The position numbers and the translations under genes were made by a program. From Bacilli bacterium (GTDB lineage Bacteria > Bacillota_I > Bacilli_A > RF39 > UBA660), in assembly GCA_017434825.1 (NCBI GenBank), contig JAFSGC010000010.1, positions 1 through 52,502 on the forward strand: 52,502 bases of DNA. The letters are read 5' to 3'. The stretch's first letter is position 1. Each line of letters begins with the position of its first letter. Of the stretch, positions 9,497 through 18,757 are shown piece by piece. The notes under the pieces were generated by a model. It had not been told where the DNA came from. It saw only the letters and a list, made by a program, of their open reading frames with translations, and searched no databases.

Positions 9497-10408
9497 TTAA
9501 TTTCCTAAACTATTAATATTTTCCTTAATAACACTTATTGAATGTTGTAGTTTTTGAGTTTCTTCTTCAGTCAGTTTTAACGGAACCCTTCTTTGAACTC
9601 CATTTTCACTAACTATTGCCGGCATTCCTACATAAACATCATTTGTTTCATCGTAAATAGATAATGCCATAATTGTATTTTCATTACCTAAAATTGCATT
9701 AGTTATTCTTACCATAGCCATTCCAATGCCATAATAGGTCGCTCCCTTACGATTGATAATTTCATACGCAGCATTTCTTACATCATCTTCGATTTGCAGC
9801 ATTTCTTCCTTACTAAAGAATCCTTTAATATTCTGAAGACTTATACTTGCATTACTCCATGGAATAAATTCTGTATCACCATGTTCTCCGATTACATACG
9901 CATGAATGTTTTTAGGATTTATACATAATTTTTTACCAATTATCAATTGCAATCTTGCGGTATCTAAGCTTGTTCCAGTTCCAAGAACTCTACTCGCAGG
10001 AAGCCCTGAATACTTATAAGTTAAATAAGTCATCACATCTAATGGATTGGTAGCTACCAAAAATATTCCATCAAAACCTGAGGCCATTACATTTCCTACA
10101 ATCTCTTTAAATATTGAAGCATTCTTATTAATTAAATCGGTTCTTGTTTCTCCAGGTTTTTGATTTGCTCCTGCAGCAATCACAACAAGTCTTGCATCTT
10201 TACAATCCGCATAAGTACCTTTATTAATACTAATTTTCGAAGGAGCATAAGAAAGACAATGGTTCAAATCCATAACTTCCCCCTCTACCCTTTGTTCATT
10301 AACATCAATTAAATATAATTTATTTACATATGTTCTTTGATTTAATAATGCATATGCATAACTCATTCCTACATTACCACAACCAACAATCACAACTTTA
10401 TTATTCAT
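9497..10408 (-). CDS. ldh: L-lactate dehydrogenase
   Basis: 303 aa, slightly shorter than the usual 310-320. It reduces pyruvate to L-lactate with NADH in fermentation. Seen: the NAD-binding VGCGNVGMSYAYAL at the N-terminus, the mobile-loop AANQKPGETR-type motif (here GANQKPGETRTD) whose Gln at the specificity position indicates lactate over malate dehydrogenase, a substrate-binding Arg in SLDTARLQ, and the catalytic His in GEHGDTEF. The AAAGGGT ribosome site fits. Residues for fructose-1,6-bisphosphate control were not checked. With ackA at 27.5 kb it suggests mixed lactate/acetate fermentation. Confidence 0.92.
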   Translation of the reverse strand: MNNKVVIVGCGNVGMSYAYALLNQRTYVNKLYLIDVNEQRVEGEVMDLNHCLSYAPSKISINKGTYADCKDARLVVIAAGANQKPGETRTDLINKNASIFKEIVGNVMASGFDGIFLVATNPLDVMTYLTYKYSGLPASRVLGTGTSLDTARLQLIIGKKLCINPKNIHAYVIGEHGDTEFIPWSNASISLQNIKGFFSKEEMLQIEDDVRNAAYEIINRKGATYYGIGMAMVRITNAILGNENTIMALSIYDETNDVYVGMPAIVSENGVQRRVPLKLTEEETQKLQHSISVIKENINSLGN

Positions 10409-10441
10409 ATTTTACCCTTTCTTATATTCTACGTAATTATA

Positions 10442-11650
10442 TCATAACTTTTGTTTAATCATCTTTTTTGTAAGTACACAAAATACTTCAACATGATAAG
10501 TAAAACTAAACATATCTAAAATATATAACTTCGACACTTCATATTTATCTTTAAACTTTTTAATGTCCTCTGCAAATTTTTGAGTTTCACAAGATATATA
10601 AATAACTTTATCCGGGCTTAATTCTAACACTTTATTAATAGTAACATCATCAAGTCCACTACGCGGAGGATCTACAATAACAGTATCTATTTCATCTTCA
10701 ATATATTTTATTTTATCTTCGACATTTCCTAAAATAAAATTCGTATTTTTCACATTATTTATTTTAGCATTTTTGATAGCATTAATAACTGCATTTGGAA
10801 TATTTTCGATTGCATATACTTTACTTGCATTTTGACTAGCCATAATCGAAAGTGTACCAACTCCAGAATATAAATCTAAAACAACATCACCCGATACATT
10901 ATCTTTAATTAAACCAAATAATTTTTCATTGATACCTTGATTTACTTGAAAGAAGGAATCATAAGATACTTCAAAAAACATATTACCAACTTTATCTAAA
11001 AAATGGTCTTCTCCATATAATCTTTCGTTATTTTTTATAATTCCTACAACTTTATAATCAGGGTATGTTTTCTCGTTAATTATAAGAGCATCTTCAGTTT
11101 TAATCCACACTAATAATTCATCATTATAATTACACCTTAAAGTTACATCACCATTTTTTAGTTCCATGTCTTTTAATAATGGGATAAATTTATTTATAGC
11201 TTCTTTTGTTATTTTACATTCTTTAATTTCAATTAATTCATGACTTTTAGATTCATAAAAACCGATTCTTCCATCAATAACTTTAAGCTCTATTTTGTTA
11301 CGATAATTTATTGGAAAATCATTTTTTATAACTTCAATTTCATTATTAATATTTGCTCTAGATAAAATATTAGCAACTCTATCTTTTTTATATTCAAGAG
11401 TCTTTTCATAACTTAAATTCTGAAGATGACATCCACCGCATTTATCATAATATGGACAAAAAGCTATTTTTCTATCATTACTAGAATTAATTATTTCATA
11501 TGTAGTAGCTCTTGCATATTTTTTATGTTCCTCATAATTTGTAATTTCAACTTCATCACCAGGGATTGTCTTAGGAACAAAAATAATCTTACCATCGATA
11601 TATCCAATTCCCTTTCCCATGTGATCCATTCTTTCTATAATACACTTCAT
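10442..11650 (-). CDS. rlmD: 23S rRNA (uracil-C5)-methyltransferase, RlmD/RlmCD type
   Basis: 402 aa. An N-terminal TRAM domain (about residues 1-55) precedes four Cys of a 4Fe-4S site (CPYYDKCGGCHLQ), then a SAM-dependent methyltransferase domain with LDLYSGVGTLS, VDPPRSGLD and the catalytic Cys in YISCET. This is the TrmA/RumA family that methylates C5 of uridines in 23S rRNA. Firmicute members usually modify both U747 and U1939, and which sites apply here cannot be told from sequence. An AGGTT ribosome site lies upstream. It is transcribed divergently from the germination operon. Confidence 0.88.
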   Translation of the reverse strand: MKCIIERMDHMGKGIGYIDGKIIFVPKTIPGDEVEITNYEEHKKYARATTYEIINSSNDRKIAFCPYYDKCGGCHLQNLSYEKTLEYKKDRVANILSRANINNEIEVIKNDFPINYRNKIELKVIDGRIGFYESKSHELIEIKECKITKEAINKFIPLLKDMELKNGDVTLRCNYNDELLVWIKTEDALIINEKTYPDYKVVGIIKNNERLYGEDHFLDKVGNMFFEVSYDSFFQVNQGINEKLFGLIKDNVSGDVVLDLYSGVGTLSIMASQNASKVYAIENIPNAVINAIKNAKINNVKNTNFILGNVEDKIKYIEDEIDTVIVDPPRSGLDDVTINKVLELSPDKVIYISCETQKFAEDIKKFKDKYEVSKLYILDMFSFTYHVEVFCVLTKKMIKQKL

Positions 11651-11708
11651 AATAACCTCATATCTAAATTATACTATAACATACTTTAAATAACATAATT
11701 ATTTAATT

Positions 11709-13115
11709 TTGAACAATACTATAAATATGAAAAATTATATAGATAGATTAAAACAAGAATTTAGTGAAACCCCCGATTTGATTATTAAACCAATCAAGAT
11801 AAATCCTCTGCATAAAATTTATGTGGTTTTTTTAGAAACTTTATGCAGTCAAGATAAAATTAATGATTATATTCTTAAAAATCTCACTAATAAAAATTTC
11901 ACTAGCAATTTAGAAAATGTTATACCTGGTGGTAATGTAAAAACTTTAGAACAATATGATTTATGCGAAAGCTATCTATATAATGGATTTACTCTTATTT
12001 TTGACAGCAAAAATATTTATGCCGTTGAAACTAAAGGCGACCTTACACGAAGTGTATCTACCAATGAAACTGAGCCCGCTTTAAAAGGACCTAAAAATGC
12101 CTTTGTCGAAAGCTACCAAACTAATATTGGGCTAATCAAAAGAAGAATTCGTTCTTCGCACTTAAAGACAAAAAAATTAAATATAGGAAGATTAAGCAAT
12201 ACTCCTGTTGGAATCTTATATTTAGATAATATTGTTAAACCAAAACTAGTAAAAGAAGTTTACAACAAATTAAATAGTATTGATTTAGATATTTTAAATG
12301 ACGTCGAAAGTCTTTTGAGTTATTTAAGTGATAAATCACATTTTCCTACCGTCATAACTACAGAACGTCCTGATAGATGTGCAGAAGCTCTAAGCGAAGG
12401 GAAAATTGTAATCATTTGTGATGAATCACCATATGCGCTAATTATACCTGCTTTTTTAGTAGACTTTATTAATCCATTTACTGATAAATACGCTAAAAAT
12501 TTAAACATTAATTTTACTAAATTGATTCGTTTTTTGTGTTTCTTTCTATCGGCGATTGTACCTGCTTTTTATATTGCCATTATCAACTATAATCAAGAGG
12601 CAATACCTACAAGTTTAATAATCAACTTTGCCATCCAGCGCGAAGGGGTCCCCTTTCCTGCAATCGTCGAATGTATCATTATGCTCGTGATATGCGAAAT
12701 ACTAAGAGAAAGTGATTTAAGATTTCCAAGTAAATATGGTTCTGCAATATCAATTCTCGGAGCATTGGTTCTCGGAGATGCAGCGGTTAACGCCGGACTT
12801 GTATCCCCAATTATGATTATAATTACGGCATTCACTTATATATCATCATTAATATTTAATGAAACTGAAATTGGAAACGCCCTTCGAAATTATCGATTCC
12901 TATTTTTAGCAATGAGCGCCTTTTTGGGCCTATACGGTCTATTTGTTACATTACTATTCTTCTTAGTTAATCTTGTAGACACCAGTTCAATGGGTTATCC
13001 TTATACATTCCCAGCATCTCCATACGATAAAAGTTATTTTAAAGAATTTGTTTTTAAAAGTAGAAACAAACAAAGAAGTAAAATGTTATCAGACAACATC
13101 ACAAAGGAGCAATAA
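11709..13115 (+). CDS. gerKA: Spore germinant receptor subunit A (GerA/GerKA family)
   Basis: 468 aa, near the family's 470-500. The N-terminal half is soluble with the GerA motifs TNIGLIKRRIRSS, TTERPDRCAEALSEGKIVI and DESPYALIIPAFLVDF. The C-terminal half holds about five membrane segments (roughly 275-440). It forms the inner-membrane germinant receptor with the B and C subunits that follow. The start is uncertain: a TTG at 11709 and an ATG at 11727 are both possible and neither has a clear ribosome site. The stop overlaps the next gene by one base (TAATG). The order A-C-B is the one often seen in clostridial gerK-type operons. Confidence 0.9.
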   Translation: MNNTINMKNYIDRLKQEFSETPDLIIKPIKINPLHKIYVVFLETLCSQDKINDYILKNLTNKNFTSNLENVIPGGNVKTLEQYDLCESYLYNGFTLIFDSKNIYAVETKGDLTRSVSTNETEPALKGPKNAFVESYQTNIGLIKRRIRSSHLKTKKLNIGRLSNTPVGILYLDNIVKPKLVKEVYNKLNSIDLDILNDVESLLSYLSDKSHFPTVITTERPDRCAEALSEGKIVIICDESPYALIIPAFLVDFINPFTDKYAKNLNINFTKLIRFLCFFLSAIVPAFYIAIINYNQEAIPTSLIINFAIQREGVPFPAIVECIIMLVICEILRESDLRFPSKYGSAISILGALVLGDAAVNAGLVSPIMIIITAFTYISSLIFNETEIGNALRNYRFLFLAMSAFLGLYGLFVTLLFFLVNLVDTSSMGYPYTFPASPYDKSYFKEFVFKSRNKQRSKMLSDNITKEQ

Positions 13116-14188
13116 TGAAAAAAGTTATCTTAATAATAATGTTACTATTAATGACTGGATGCTACGATTACGTTGAAATAAACGATCTATCATTTGTATC
13201 GTGCATTGGAATTGATTATGAAAATGATAGTTATAAATTAACCTATGAAATATTAAACGATACAAAAACAGGTTCAGAACAAGCTTCACAAAAGGGATAT
13301 ACAGTAAATGGGAGTGGAAAATCTTTAGCTAAAGCATTTAATAACATATCTTTAAACATTGCTAAAAAACCCTATTTTTATCATTTAAAAGCAATCGTAA
13401 TCTCTGAAGATGTAGCTAAAGACCATATGAAAGAATTAATTGAATTTGTAACCAGAGATCCTGAAATTAGAAACGGTTTTTATTTAGTGGTTGCCAAAGA
13501 TGTTAGCGCAAAAGAAATAGTTGAAAACTCTACAGAAAGCAATCCCATCGTTGGGAACCAGATTACTAAATTAATTGAGTCTAACACTAAAGGCTATAAT
13601 ATTACATTCTCTAAAGCGTTCGAAGATGTTTTAGAAAAGTTTTTAAATAACAAAATAGACCCAATTACCAGTGCAATAACAATTTCTAACAAAGAATTAA
13701 AAGCTGAAGGTATAGCTACTTTTCAAGATTTTGATTATGTTTATACTCTTTCAGCCCAAGACTCATCCTATCTTAATCTTTTATTAAATGAACAGACAAA
13801 CTTTTTAGTCTCTAGAAAGTATGACGATAAAGAAGTCATCATCAATATCGCAGATGGTAAGTCAGATTATAATTTTGAAAATAAGACAATAACAATAGAT
13901 ATTAGCATCGAAGGTGAAATCCGAGAAAATATGCCTGAATTTAATCTCAGAAAAGAACAAACATACATTGATTTGGCCAATGATTTTGAAAAAACTATTA
14001 AAAGCGATATTGAAGATTTACTTTCATCACTAACTAAAGAAAATCTTGATGTTCTAGGATTAGAAAATATGTATTATAAAAAAACAAGAAAAGAAAATGA
14101 CTCAATATTAAAATATTACAATATAAAGGTAAATGTTAACTTAGAAATCAATAAAAAAGGGTTAATATTTGAGGTGGAATATGAATAA
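13115..14188 (+). CDS. gerKC: Spore germinant receptor lipoprotein subunit C
   Basis: 357 aa. A lipoprotein signal ends in LMTGC with the lipid-attachment Cys at residue 16, followed by YDYVEINDLSFVSCIGIDY, the typical opening of Ger(x)C proteins. The C-terminal region has the family's long helix and a strand pattern ending near KKGLIFEVEYE. It is anchored to the spore inner membrane as the C component of the receptor. It overlaps gerKA by one base and gerKB by eight, so the three are translationally coupled. An AAAGGAGC ribosome site is present. Confidence 0.9.
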   Translation: MKKVILIIMLLLMTGCYDYVEINDLSFVSCIGIDYENDSYKLTYEILNDTKTGSEQASQKGYTVNGSGKSLAKAFNNISLNIAKKPYFYHLKAIVISEDVAKDHMKELIEFVTRDPEIRNGFYLVVAKDVSAKEIVENSTESNPIVGNQITKLIESNTKGYNITFSKAFEDVLEKFLNNKIDPITSAITISNKELKAEGIATFQDFDYVYTLSAQDSSYLNLLLNEQTNFLVSRKYDDKEVIINIADGKSDYNFENKTITIDISIEGEIRENMPEFNLRKEQTYIDLANDFEKTIKSDIEDLLSSLTKENLDVLGLENMYYKKTRKENDSILKYYNIKVNVNLEINKKGLIFEVEYE

Positions 14189-15134
14189 AGAACATTTTAG
14201 TTTGGTGTATTTTTTATCAAGACCATTATTTTTAGGAATCGCATTTTCACTTCTTTTTAACCAAAGTGGTAGCGATGCAATTATTGCTTGTTTGCTAGGA
14301 ACACTACTTGGAATTGGATTAATCTGGTTTATCAACAAAATGAACTTTTCTAAAGATAATTTCAAAATAATACAGCTTATTATTTATATATATCTTCTTG
14401 TGTTATCAATCATGGTCTTAGAGGCATTTATTAGTTCTTTCTTTCTAACTACTACACCGAAATTACTTATTATTGCGCCTTCCATTATTCTTTGTTTATA
14501 TGCTTCTTTTAAGAAGATGAAAACTATTAAAAGAACTACTTTTCTTTTATTTTTCTTAAGTATTACTATTTTTTCTATTGCAGCGCTCTCTTTAGGTAAT
14601 TTCTTTACTATCAGCAACATAACGCCCCTTTTCACACATAAAACAACAAACATTTTAAAGTCTGCAGTAGTTTTTGCTTCACTTTCTGCTTGTCCTAATA
14701 TTCTTTTAAAAGAAGAAAACATTAAATTATCTAAGCACATTGGATATTATATTTTCTCTTGTATAATTCATACTTTAGTATGTACTATCATATTAGGCTC
14801 CCTAACTCCAAACGTTGCTCAAATATATAGTTTCCCAGAATATATGGTATTAAAAAGAATTAAGATTTTTACTTTTATTGAGAATATCGAAAATATTTTA
14901 TCCTCTATTTGGTATATCGATATTTTTGTATTCATTACTCTCTTGTCAAAAAGAATTTATAACATAATAAAAAGTAAGTTATTATTCTTTCCTATAGTTA
15001 TTGCCATAGTAATATTTACAACTTACTTTATTGTGGATGACTATTACCGAGTAATATTTTTATACCATTACACACCATATATCCTTTTAGGATTAATTAC
15101 TTTACTAGGAACCAGTGCATTAAAAAAGAGTTAG
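14181..15134 (+). CDS. gerKB: Spore germinant receptor permease subunit B
   Basis: 317 aa from the ATG at 14181, preceded by GAGGTGG. An in-frame TTG at 14169 is rejected because that ribosome site lies downstream of it. It is almost wholly hydrophobic, with about nine or ten membrane helices in an APC-superfamily permease layout, as in GerAB/GerKB, the subunit that senses the germinant. It is shorter than the usual 360 residues. It converges tail to tail with the next gene (stops adjacent at 15134/15135), sharing a hairpin. Confidence 0.87.
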   Translation: MNKEHFSLVYFLSRPLFLGIAFSLLFNQSGSDAIIACLLGTLLGIGLIWFINKMNFSKDNFKIIQLIIYIYLLVLSIMVLEAFISSFFLTTTPKLLIIAPSIILCLYASFKKMKTIKRTTFLLFFLSITIFSIAALSLGNFFTISNITPLFTHKTTNILKSAVVFASLSACPNILLKEENIKLSKHIGYYIFSCIIHTLVCTIILGSLTPNVAQIYSFPEYMVLKRIKIFTFIENIENILSSIWYIDIFVFITLLSKRIYNIIKSKLLFFPIVIAIVIFTTYFIVDDYYRVIFLYHYTPYILLGLITLLGTSALKKS

Positions 15135-15165
15135 TTATATCCATCTAGAGACATAAATAACTCTT
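15122..15165 (-). terminator. Hairpin between the gerKB and 15135 gene ends
   Basis: AAGAGTTA (15126-15133) pairs with TAACTCTT (15158-15165). On the minus strand the stem is followed by a T run, so it suits the minus-strand gene. The 24-base loop is long and it overlaps both coding ends. Confidence 0.45.
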
Positions 15166-15494
15166 GTCGTATAATCTTCATAATTTGAAAATATTTTAAT
15201 GATTGCATCGATAAAGTACTTAACGATATCCTTGCAATCATTTTTTACTTTGATTGATAATATTTGTCTTTGAACTTCTTTTCTAAAAGAATAATCATCA
15301 ATATACTTAGCAACCGCAGCATCAAGTTCTTTTATTTCATTAACTTCATCTTCATTATGAATATTAATTCTAAAAATATAATCTTGATACATATGAATAA
15401 TCCTCTCACTAAGTTCATCACCCATGATAGGATTAAAGTTTATAATTTTATAAAAATTTGGACAATATTTTAATATTAATTTGTTTTCGCTCAT
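15135..15494 (-). CDS. Hypothetical protein, 119 aa
   Basis: Soluble, no signal or membrane segment, mixed helix and strand, with a basic/aromatic C-terminus (TTRVIYVSRWI). It contains ISIKVKNDCKDIVKYFIDAIIKIF, a helical stretch of no recognised family. It lies between the gerK operon and the RNHCP gene and is transcribed toward gerKB. No clear ribosome site is visible before its ATG. Length and separation from other frames favour a real gene, but no function can be given. Confidence 0.6.
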   Translation of the reverse strand: MSENKLILKYCPNFYKIINFNPIMGDELSERIIHMYQDYIFRINIHNEDEVNEIKELDAAVAKYIDDYSFRKEVQRQILSIKVKNDCKDIVKYFIDAIIKIFSNYEDYTTRVIYVSRWI

Positions 15495-15559
15495 TTACAA
15501 CCACTACCCTAAATAAATAATAATATAAAATAAGCAGTTTGTAAAGGAAAGTTCGGTAA

Positions 15560-15871
15560 TTATCGAACATTTTTCATAACTTCAATAATTTTATCAAAAT
15601 CATCATCATTTGCCATAACATTACGATGTGTTTGATTACATTTTTCACAACGATAAACTATTTTATAAGTATCTTTAAATTTATCGATTTCAATTGGTCT
15701 AAGTATTCCCTTACATTCATTTTGACGATCACCAGGATTAATGTCAACGTGAATGCTGCATAAGCAATATGGGCAATGATCTCTTGCACTATATTTTAAT
15801 GGTTCAACTTTCTTGCCACACACTACACACATAAACTCTTCATCTATCATTTTAAATCTTTTTGTTTCCAT
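15560..15871 (-). CDS. RNHCP-domain zinc-ribbon protein
   Basis: 103 aa. Two CxxC pairs (CVVC near residue 15, CEKC near residue 78) and the signature block ARDHCPYCLCSIHVDINPGDR match the RNHCP domain, a small family with probable zinc-binding Cys and His and no assigned function. Here the name-giving RNHCP reads RDHCP. It lies upstream of and divergent from sigK. Confidence 0.8.
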   Translation of the reverse strand: METKRFKMIDEEFMCVVCGKKVEPLKYSARDHCPYCLCSIHVDINPGDRQNECKGILRPIEIDKFKDTYKIVYRCEKCNQTHRNVMANDDDFDKIIEVMKNVR

Positions 15872-15930
15872 AGTTTTAGTATATCATAAAGTCCTCTACT
15901 GAGATATATAATTTAACAGGATGTGATAAA

Positions 15931-16626
15931 TTGTTTTTTGAATTATTAAATATTTTAAAAGGGATGATTTTCTTCACCGGAAGCTACTCTAACACTGTAT
16001 TTTTAGAACCATTAAGCGAAGCTGATGAAGTAAAATACGTCAAGTTAATGTTAAACGGTGATAGCGACGCCCGAAACAAATTAATTGAACACAATTTAAG
16101 ATTAGTCGCCCACATTGTAAAAAAATTTGAAGTAAAAGAAAACATCACAGATGATTTAATTTCTATTGGAACCATTGGACTTATAAAAGGAATTGATACC
16201 TACAAGGATGATAAAAAGACTAAAATTACAACATATGCTGCTAGATGTATTCAAAATGAGATTCTAATGTATTTTAGAGCTAATAAAAAAAGCAACAATG
16301 ATGTCTCTTTGTCCGATTGTATTGGCTTTGACAAAGAAGGAAATGAAATAAATCTTATTGATGTCATTCAAGATAATACCGTAGATTTAGATGAACTAAT
16401 ATCAATCAAAGATAATCTGTCTGATTTAAAGCAATACTTGAATCTATTAACTCCGAGGGAAAAGAAAATTATCATTAAAAGATACGGTCTTAATAACGAA
16501 GAAGAAAAAACACAAAAAGAAATAGCAAAAGAAATGCATATATCAAGAAGTTATGTATCAAGAATCGAAAAAAGAGCTTTAACAAAAATCCTAAAGGAAT
16601 TTATAAAAAGCAAAAAAACATTATAA
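15931..16626 (+). CDS. sigK: RNA polymerase sporulation sigma factor SigK (pro-form)
   Basis: 231 aa. It directs late transcription in the mother cell during sporulation. The N-terminal 18 or so residues form a hydrophobic pro-sequence ending just before YSNTVFLEPLS, matching the place where B. subtilis pro-SigK is cut before YVKNNAFPQPLS. Region 2 (ARNKLIEHNLRLVAHIVKKFE, DLISIGTIGLIKGI, YAARCIQNEILMYFR) and region 4 (LTPREKKIIIKRYGL, QKEIAKEMHISRSYVSRIEKRA) are intact. The start is a TTG with an AGGATGTG site upstream, since ATG codons nearby are out of frame or too close to any ribosome site. The gene is not split by a skin-type element. Confidence 0.9.
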   Translation: MFFELLNILKGMIFFTGSYSNTVFLEPLSEADEVKYVKLMLNGDSDARNKLIEHNLRLVAHIVKKFEVKENITDDLISIGTIGLIKGIDTYKDDKKTKITTYAARCIQNEILMYFRANKKSNNDVSLSDCIGFDKEGNEINLIDVIQDNTVDLDELISIKDNLSDLKQYLNLLTPREKKIIIKRYGLNNEEEKTQKEIAKEMHISRSYVSRIEKRALTKILKEFIKSKKTL

Positions 16627-16660
16627 TTGCAATATCCCTAAAGAAATGGTAAAATCTAGG

Positions 16661-16666
16661 TATAAT
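16661..16666 (+). promoter_or_regulatory. Candidate -10 box (TATAAT)
   Basis: A perfect TATAAT 22 bp before the ATG of the 411-aa gene. No good -35 box is seen at the matching distance, so only the -10 is called. Confidence 0.45.
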
Positions 16667-16688
16667 AGATAAGTAAAGGAAGAAAAAT

Positions 16689-17924
16689 ATGGAAGAAAAA
16701 AATGATCAATCATTGTCTTCGCGTTTCTATTGGACCGCTACAGGAAAAGTATTAACGCAAGCCGAGCTAGATGAAATTGGACGAGTTAAAGCTAACACTG
16801 GTTTATATCATGGCATCGGGATTATAACTAAGGGAGATGTTATTGTAGACGGAATTGTTGTTACCAAGACTCCTGAATACATTGGAAGAATGACAGGAAC
16901 ACCAAAGGAAAGTATTGACCAATCACAAACCGAAAGTAAAAACAATATGATACCAACTTCTTGGTCTTGGGATCCATTTGCCTACTCTGCTTCTCACAAC
17001 TTTTTTGCAGATGTTGGTGATGTTACAATATCACGTGTTGCAGATTCAGGAAAAAGCGAGTCTGATATCGATATCATCCTTGATGAATTTAGAGACAAAC
17101 GAAAAAAGCCTACTGCATCAGATAGAAAATTTGATAGAGAAACATATGCACCAATTCAGGCAATATTTGATAAACAACCACAACTTCAAGAAGAGAAAAA
17201 ACAAGAAAGGACTACTATGACACCAGAACAAATAGAACAAAGTACACAAAGAGCAAGACAAAAATCTGCTACTCCAGTTAAACACAAACAAGAAAGACCT
17301 AGAAATCAATATACAATGAGACCAAACCGTGTGTTGGTATTTGCACTAGGCGTAATCGCCGGAGTAACAATGATGTGGGGAGCCCAAAAACTAACAACTG
17401 AAATTTCAACAAATTGGAATACATATGAAGTTGGAGATGCTATGGCAGAAATGCTAGTCCCACCAAATGCTAAATATTCTCCTGACATCGTTACTCGCCA
17501 CACTCATAGAACTGAAGATTATCAAAACTTTTGGTTTGATAACTCAGGAATTGCAGAAGATATATTAAAGTTACCAGATGAATATTGTGATGCTTACATG
17601 TATTCAATTTATGAAGAAATGGGAATTAATAGATCTAATGGTTATATCGACAATTGGAGTAATGTTATAAATTATTTAGGAATATATGCTGACGCTACAA
17701 AAAATCCTTTAACATTTGCTAGAACTAATGGTTGCAGTAATTTTGAAGAATATCTTATCAAAAATGGCTGGGTTGACGAAGCTGGCGAACCAAGCGTTGA
17801 AGCATTCATAGAACATGGTAAACATGCGGTAAATGCATACCACAATATACTTGAGCAAATGGCAAACGATAGAAACGAAGCTGCACTTACCACAGAAGAA
17901 GAACCTACTATGGGAGGAAGATAA
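16689..17924 (+). CDS. Single-pass membrane protein of unknown function, 411 aa
   Basis: The N-terminal 210 residues are soluble: a first domain of about 70 residues (FYWTATGKVLTQAELDEIG, then GIGIITKGDVIVDGIVV), an acidic stretch and a charged Gln/Lys-rich linker. One membrane segment lies at about 213-231 (VLVFALGVIAGVTMMWGAQ). About 180 residues follow, probably outside the membrane, with few Cys and a helical feel (EYCDAYMYSIYEEMG, FEEYLIKNGWVDEAGE). No family is recognised. An AAAGGAAG ribosome site precedes the ATG. It is followed after one base by a small DUF1292-like gene, so the two are coupled. Confidence 0.75.
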   Translation: MEEKNDQSLSSRFYWTATGKVLTQAELDEIGRVKANTGLYHGIGIITKGDVIVDGIVVTKTPEYIGRMTGTPKESIDQSQTESKNNMIPTSWSWDPFAYSASHNFFADVGDVTISRVADSGKSESDIDIILDEFRDKRKKPTASDRKFDRETYAPIQAIFDKQPQLQEEKKQERTTMTPEQIEQSTQRARQKSATPVKHKQERPRNQYTMRPNRVLVFALGVIAGVTMMWGAQKLTTEISTNWNTYEVGDAMAEMLVPPNAKYSPDIVTRHTHRTEDYQNFWFDNSGIAEDILKLPDEYCDAYMYSIYEEMGINRSNGYIDNWSNVINYLGIYADATKNPLTFARTNGCSNFEEYLIKNGWVDEAGEPSVEAFIEHGKHAVNAYHNILEQMANDRNEAALTTEEEPTMGGR

Positions 17925-17925
17925 C

Positions 17926-18153
17926 ATGGAAGAAATGAAAAATTTCGAAGTTGTAACTTTAGAAGATGGAATTAAATATATAGTAGCTCATGAAATTGAT
18001 AATTACTTACTTTTAATTAATTCAGAAGATGAAACTGATTTCTGCATTAGAAAAAATGTTATTGAAAACGGAAAAGAATATATTGAAAGTTTAGATAGTG
18101 ACGAAGAATTTGATAAAGCTATTAAACTATTTGCAAACTTTATTAAAAACTAA
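17926..18153 (+). CDS. Small acidic DUF1292-like protein
   Basis: 75 aa. I start it at 17926, where GGGAGGAAG lies 7 bases upstream, although the frame is open from 17833 inside the previous gene. The pattern VTLEDGIKYIVAHEI, LLLINSEDETDF, then YIESLDSDEEFDKAIKLF resembles the DUF1292/YrzB family of small acidic proteins. The match is by eye. Coupled to the 411-aa membrane protein. Confidence 0.6.
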   Translation: MEEMKNFEVVTLEDGIKYIVAHEIDNYLLLINSEDETDFCIRKNVIENGKEYIESLDSDEEFDKAIKLFANFIKN

Positions 18154-18187
18154 AAAAGAGCTTCACATTTTGTGAAACTCTTTTTTT
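18152..18187 (+). terminator. Intrinsic terminator
   Basis: AAAGAGCTTCACA pairs with TGTGAAACTCTTT with one mismatch, ATTT loop, and a seven-T run. It is shared by the genes converging here (17926 plus, khpA minus). Confidence 0.8.
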
Positions 18188-18192
18188 ATGTC

Positions 18193-18438
18193 TTAAAATG
18201 AATCAACGTTCACTTTAACTTTTGGCATATTATTAACAAAAGCATAAGCTTGAACTAAAGTTCTTAAAGAAGATACCATCTTACCGCTTCTGCCAATTAC
18301 TGTTCCCATATCATCACTGTGAACAATAACTTCAACGATTGGGTCTTCCCCTTCGCTTTCAAATAATTGTACTTTTACCATATCAGGATTTTTAACAATA
18401 CTTTTTACGATAAATTCAGTATATCCAATTATATCCAT
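18193..18438 (-). CDS. khpA: KH-domain RNA-binding protein KhpA
   Basis: 81 aa, the usual length. A single KH domain with the loop GTVIGRSGKMVSSLR, where GRSG is the GxxG RNA-contact element, and the family opening MxxxxYTEFIVKSIVKNPDMV. KhpA pairs with KhpB and influences RNA regulation and cell division in Firmicutes. It follows rpsP at three bases, the conserved gene order in Bacilli. Confidence 0.88.
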   Translation of the reverse strand: MDIIGYTEFIVKSIVKNPDMVKVQLFESEGEDPIVEVIVHSDDMGTVIGRSGKMVSSLRTLVQAYAFVNNMPKVKVNVDSF

Positions 18439-18441
18439 AAA

Positions 18442-18717
18442 TTATGCCTTCTTATTTTTACTATCAGCATATTTTTTCATAATGCCTTGTTTGCTAAGAA
18501 TATTTCTTACTGTATCAGTAGGTTCAGCACCATTATTTAACCATTTTAATGCTTTTTCTTCATCAACAGTTACAACTTCTTGTCCTTTAATTGGGTTGTA
18601 AGTACCAACAAGTTCAATGAACTTACCATCTCTAGGACTTCTGCTATCAGAAGCTACAATTCTATAAAATGGTTTTTGTTTACTTCCCATTCTTTTTAAT
18701 CTTAATTTAACTGCCAT
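18442..18717 (-). CDS. rpsP: 30S ribosomal protein S16
   Basis: 91 aa. Opens [21 protein letters not shown] with [21 protein letters not shown], the canonical S16 sequence, and ends in a Lys-rich tail. A strong GGAGGAGAG ribosome site lies upstream. It leads a two-gene operon with khpA. The ffh and rimM-trmD neighbours often found here are absent. Confidence 0.95.
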   Translation of the reverse strand: MAVKLRLKRMGSKQKPFYRIVASDSRSPRDGKFIELVGTYNPIKGQEVVTVDEEKALKWLNNGAEPTDTVRNILSKQGIMKKYADSKNKKA

Positions 18718-18757
18718 AATCTCTCCTCCTTCATTTGCATTAATAATATATCACAAC

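Noticed and set aside
15931-16626. A skin-type insertion in sigK
   Set aside because: The reading frame is continuous over regions 2 to 4 and no recombinase lies nearby.
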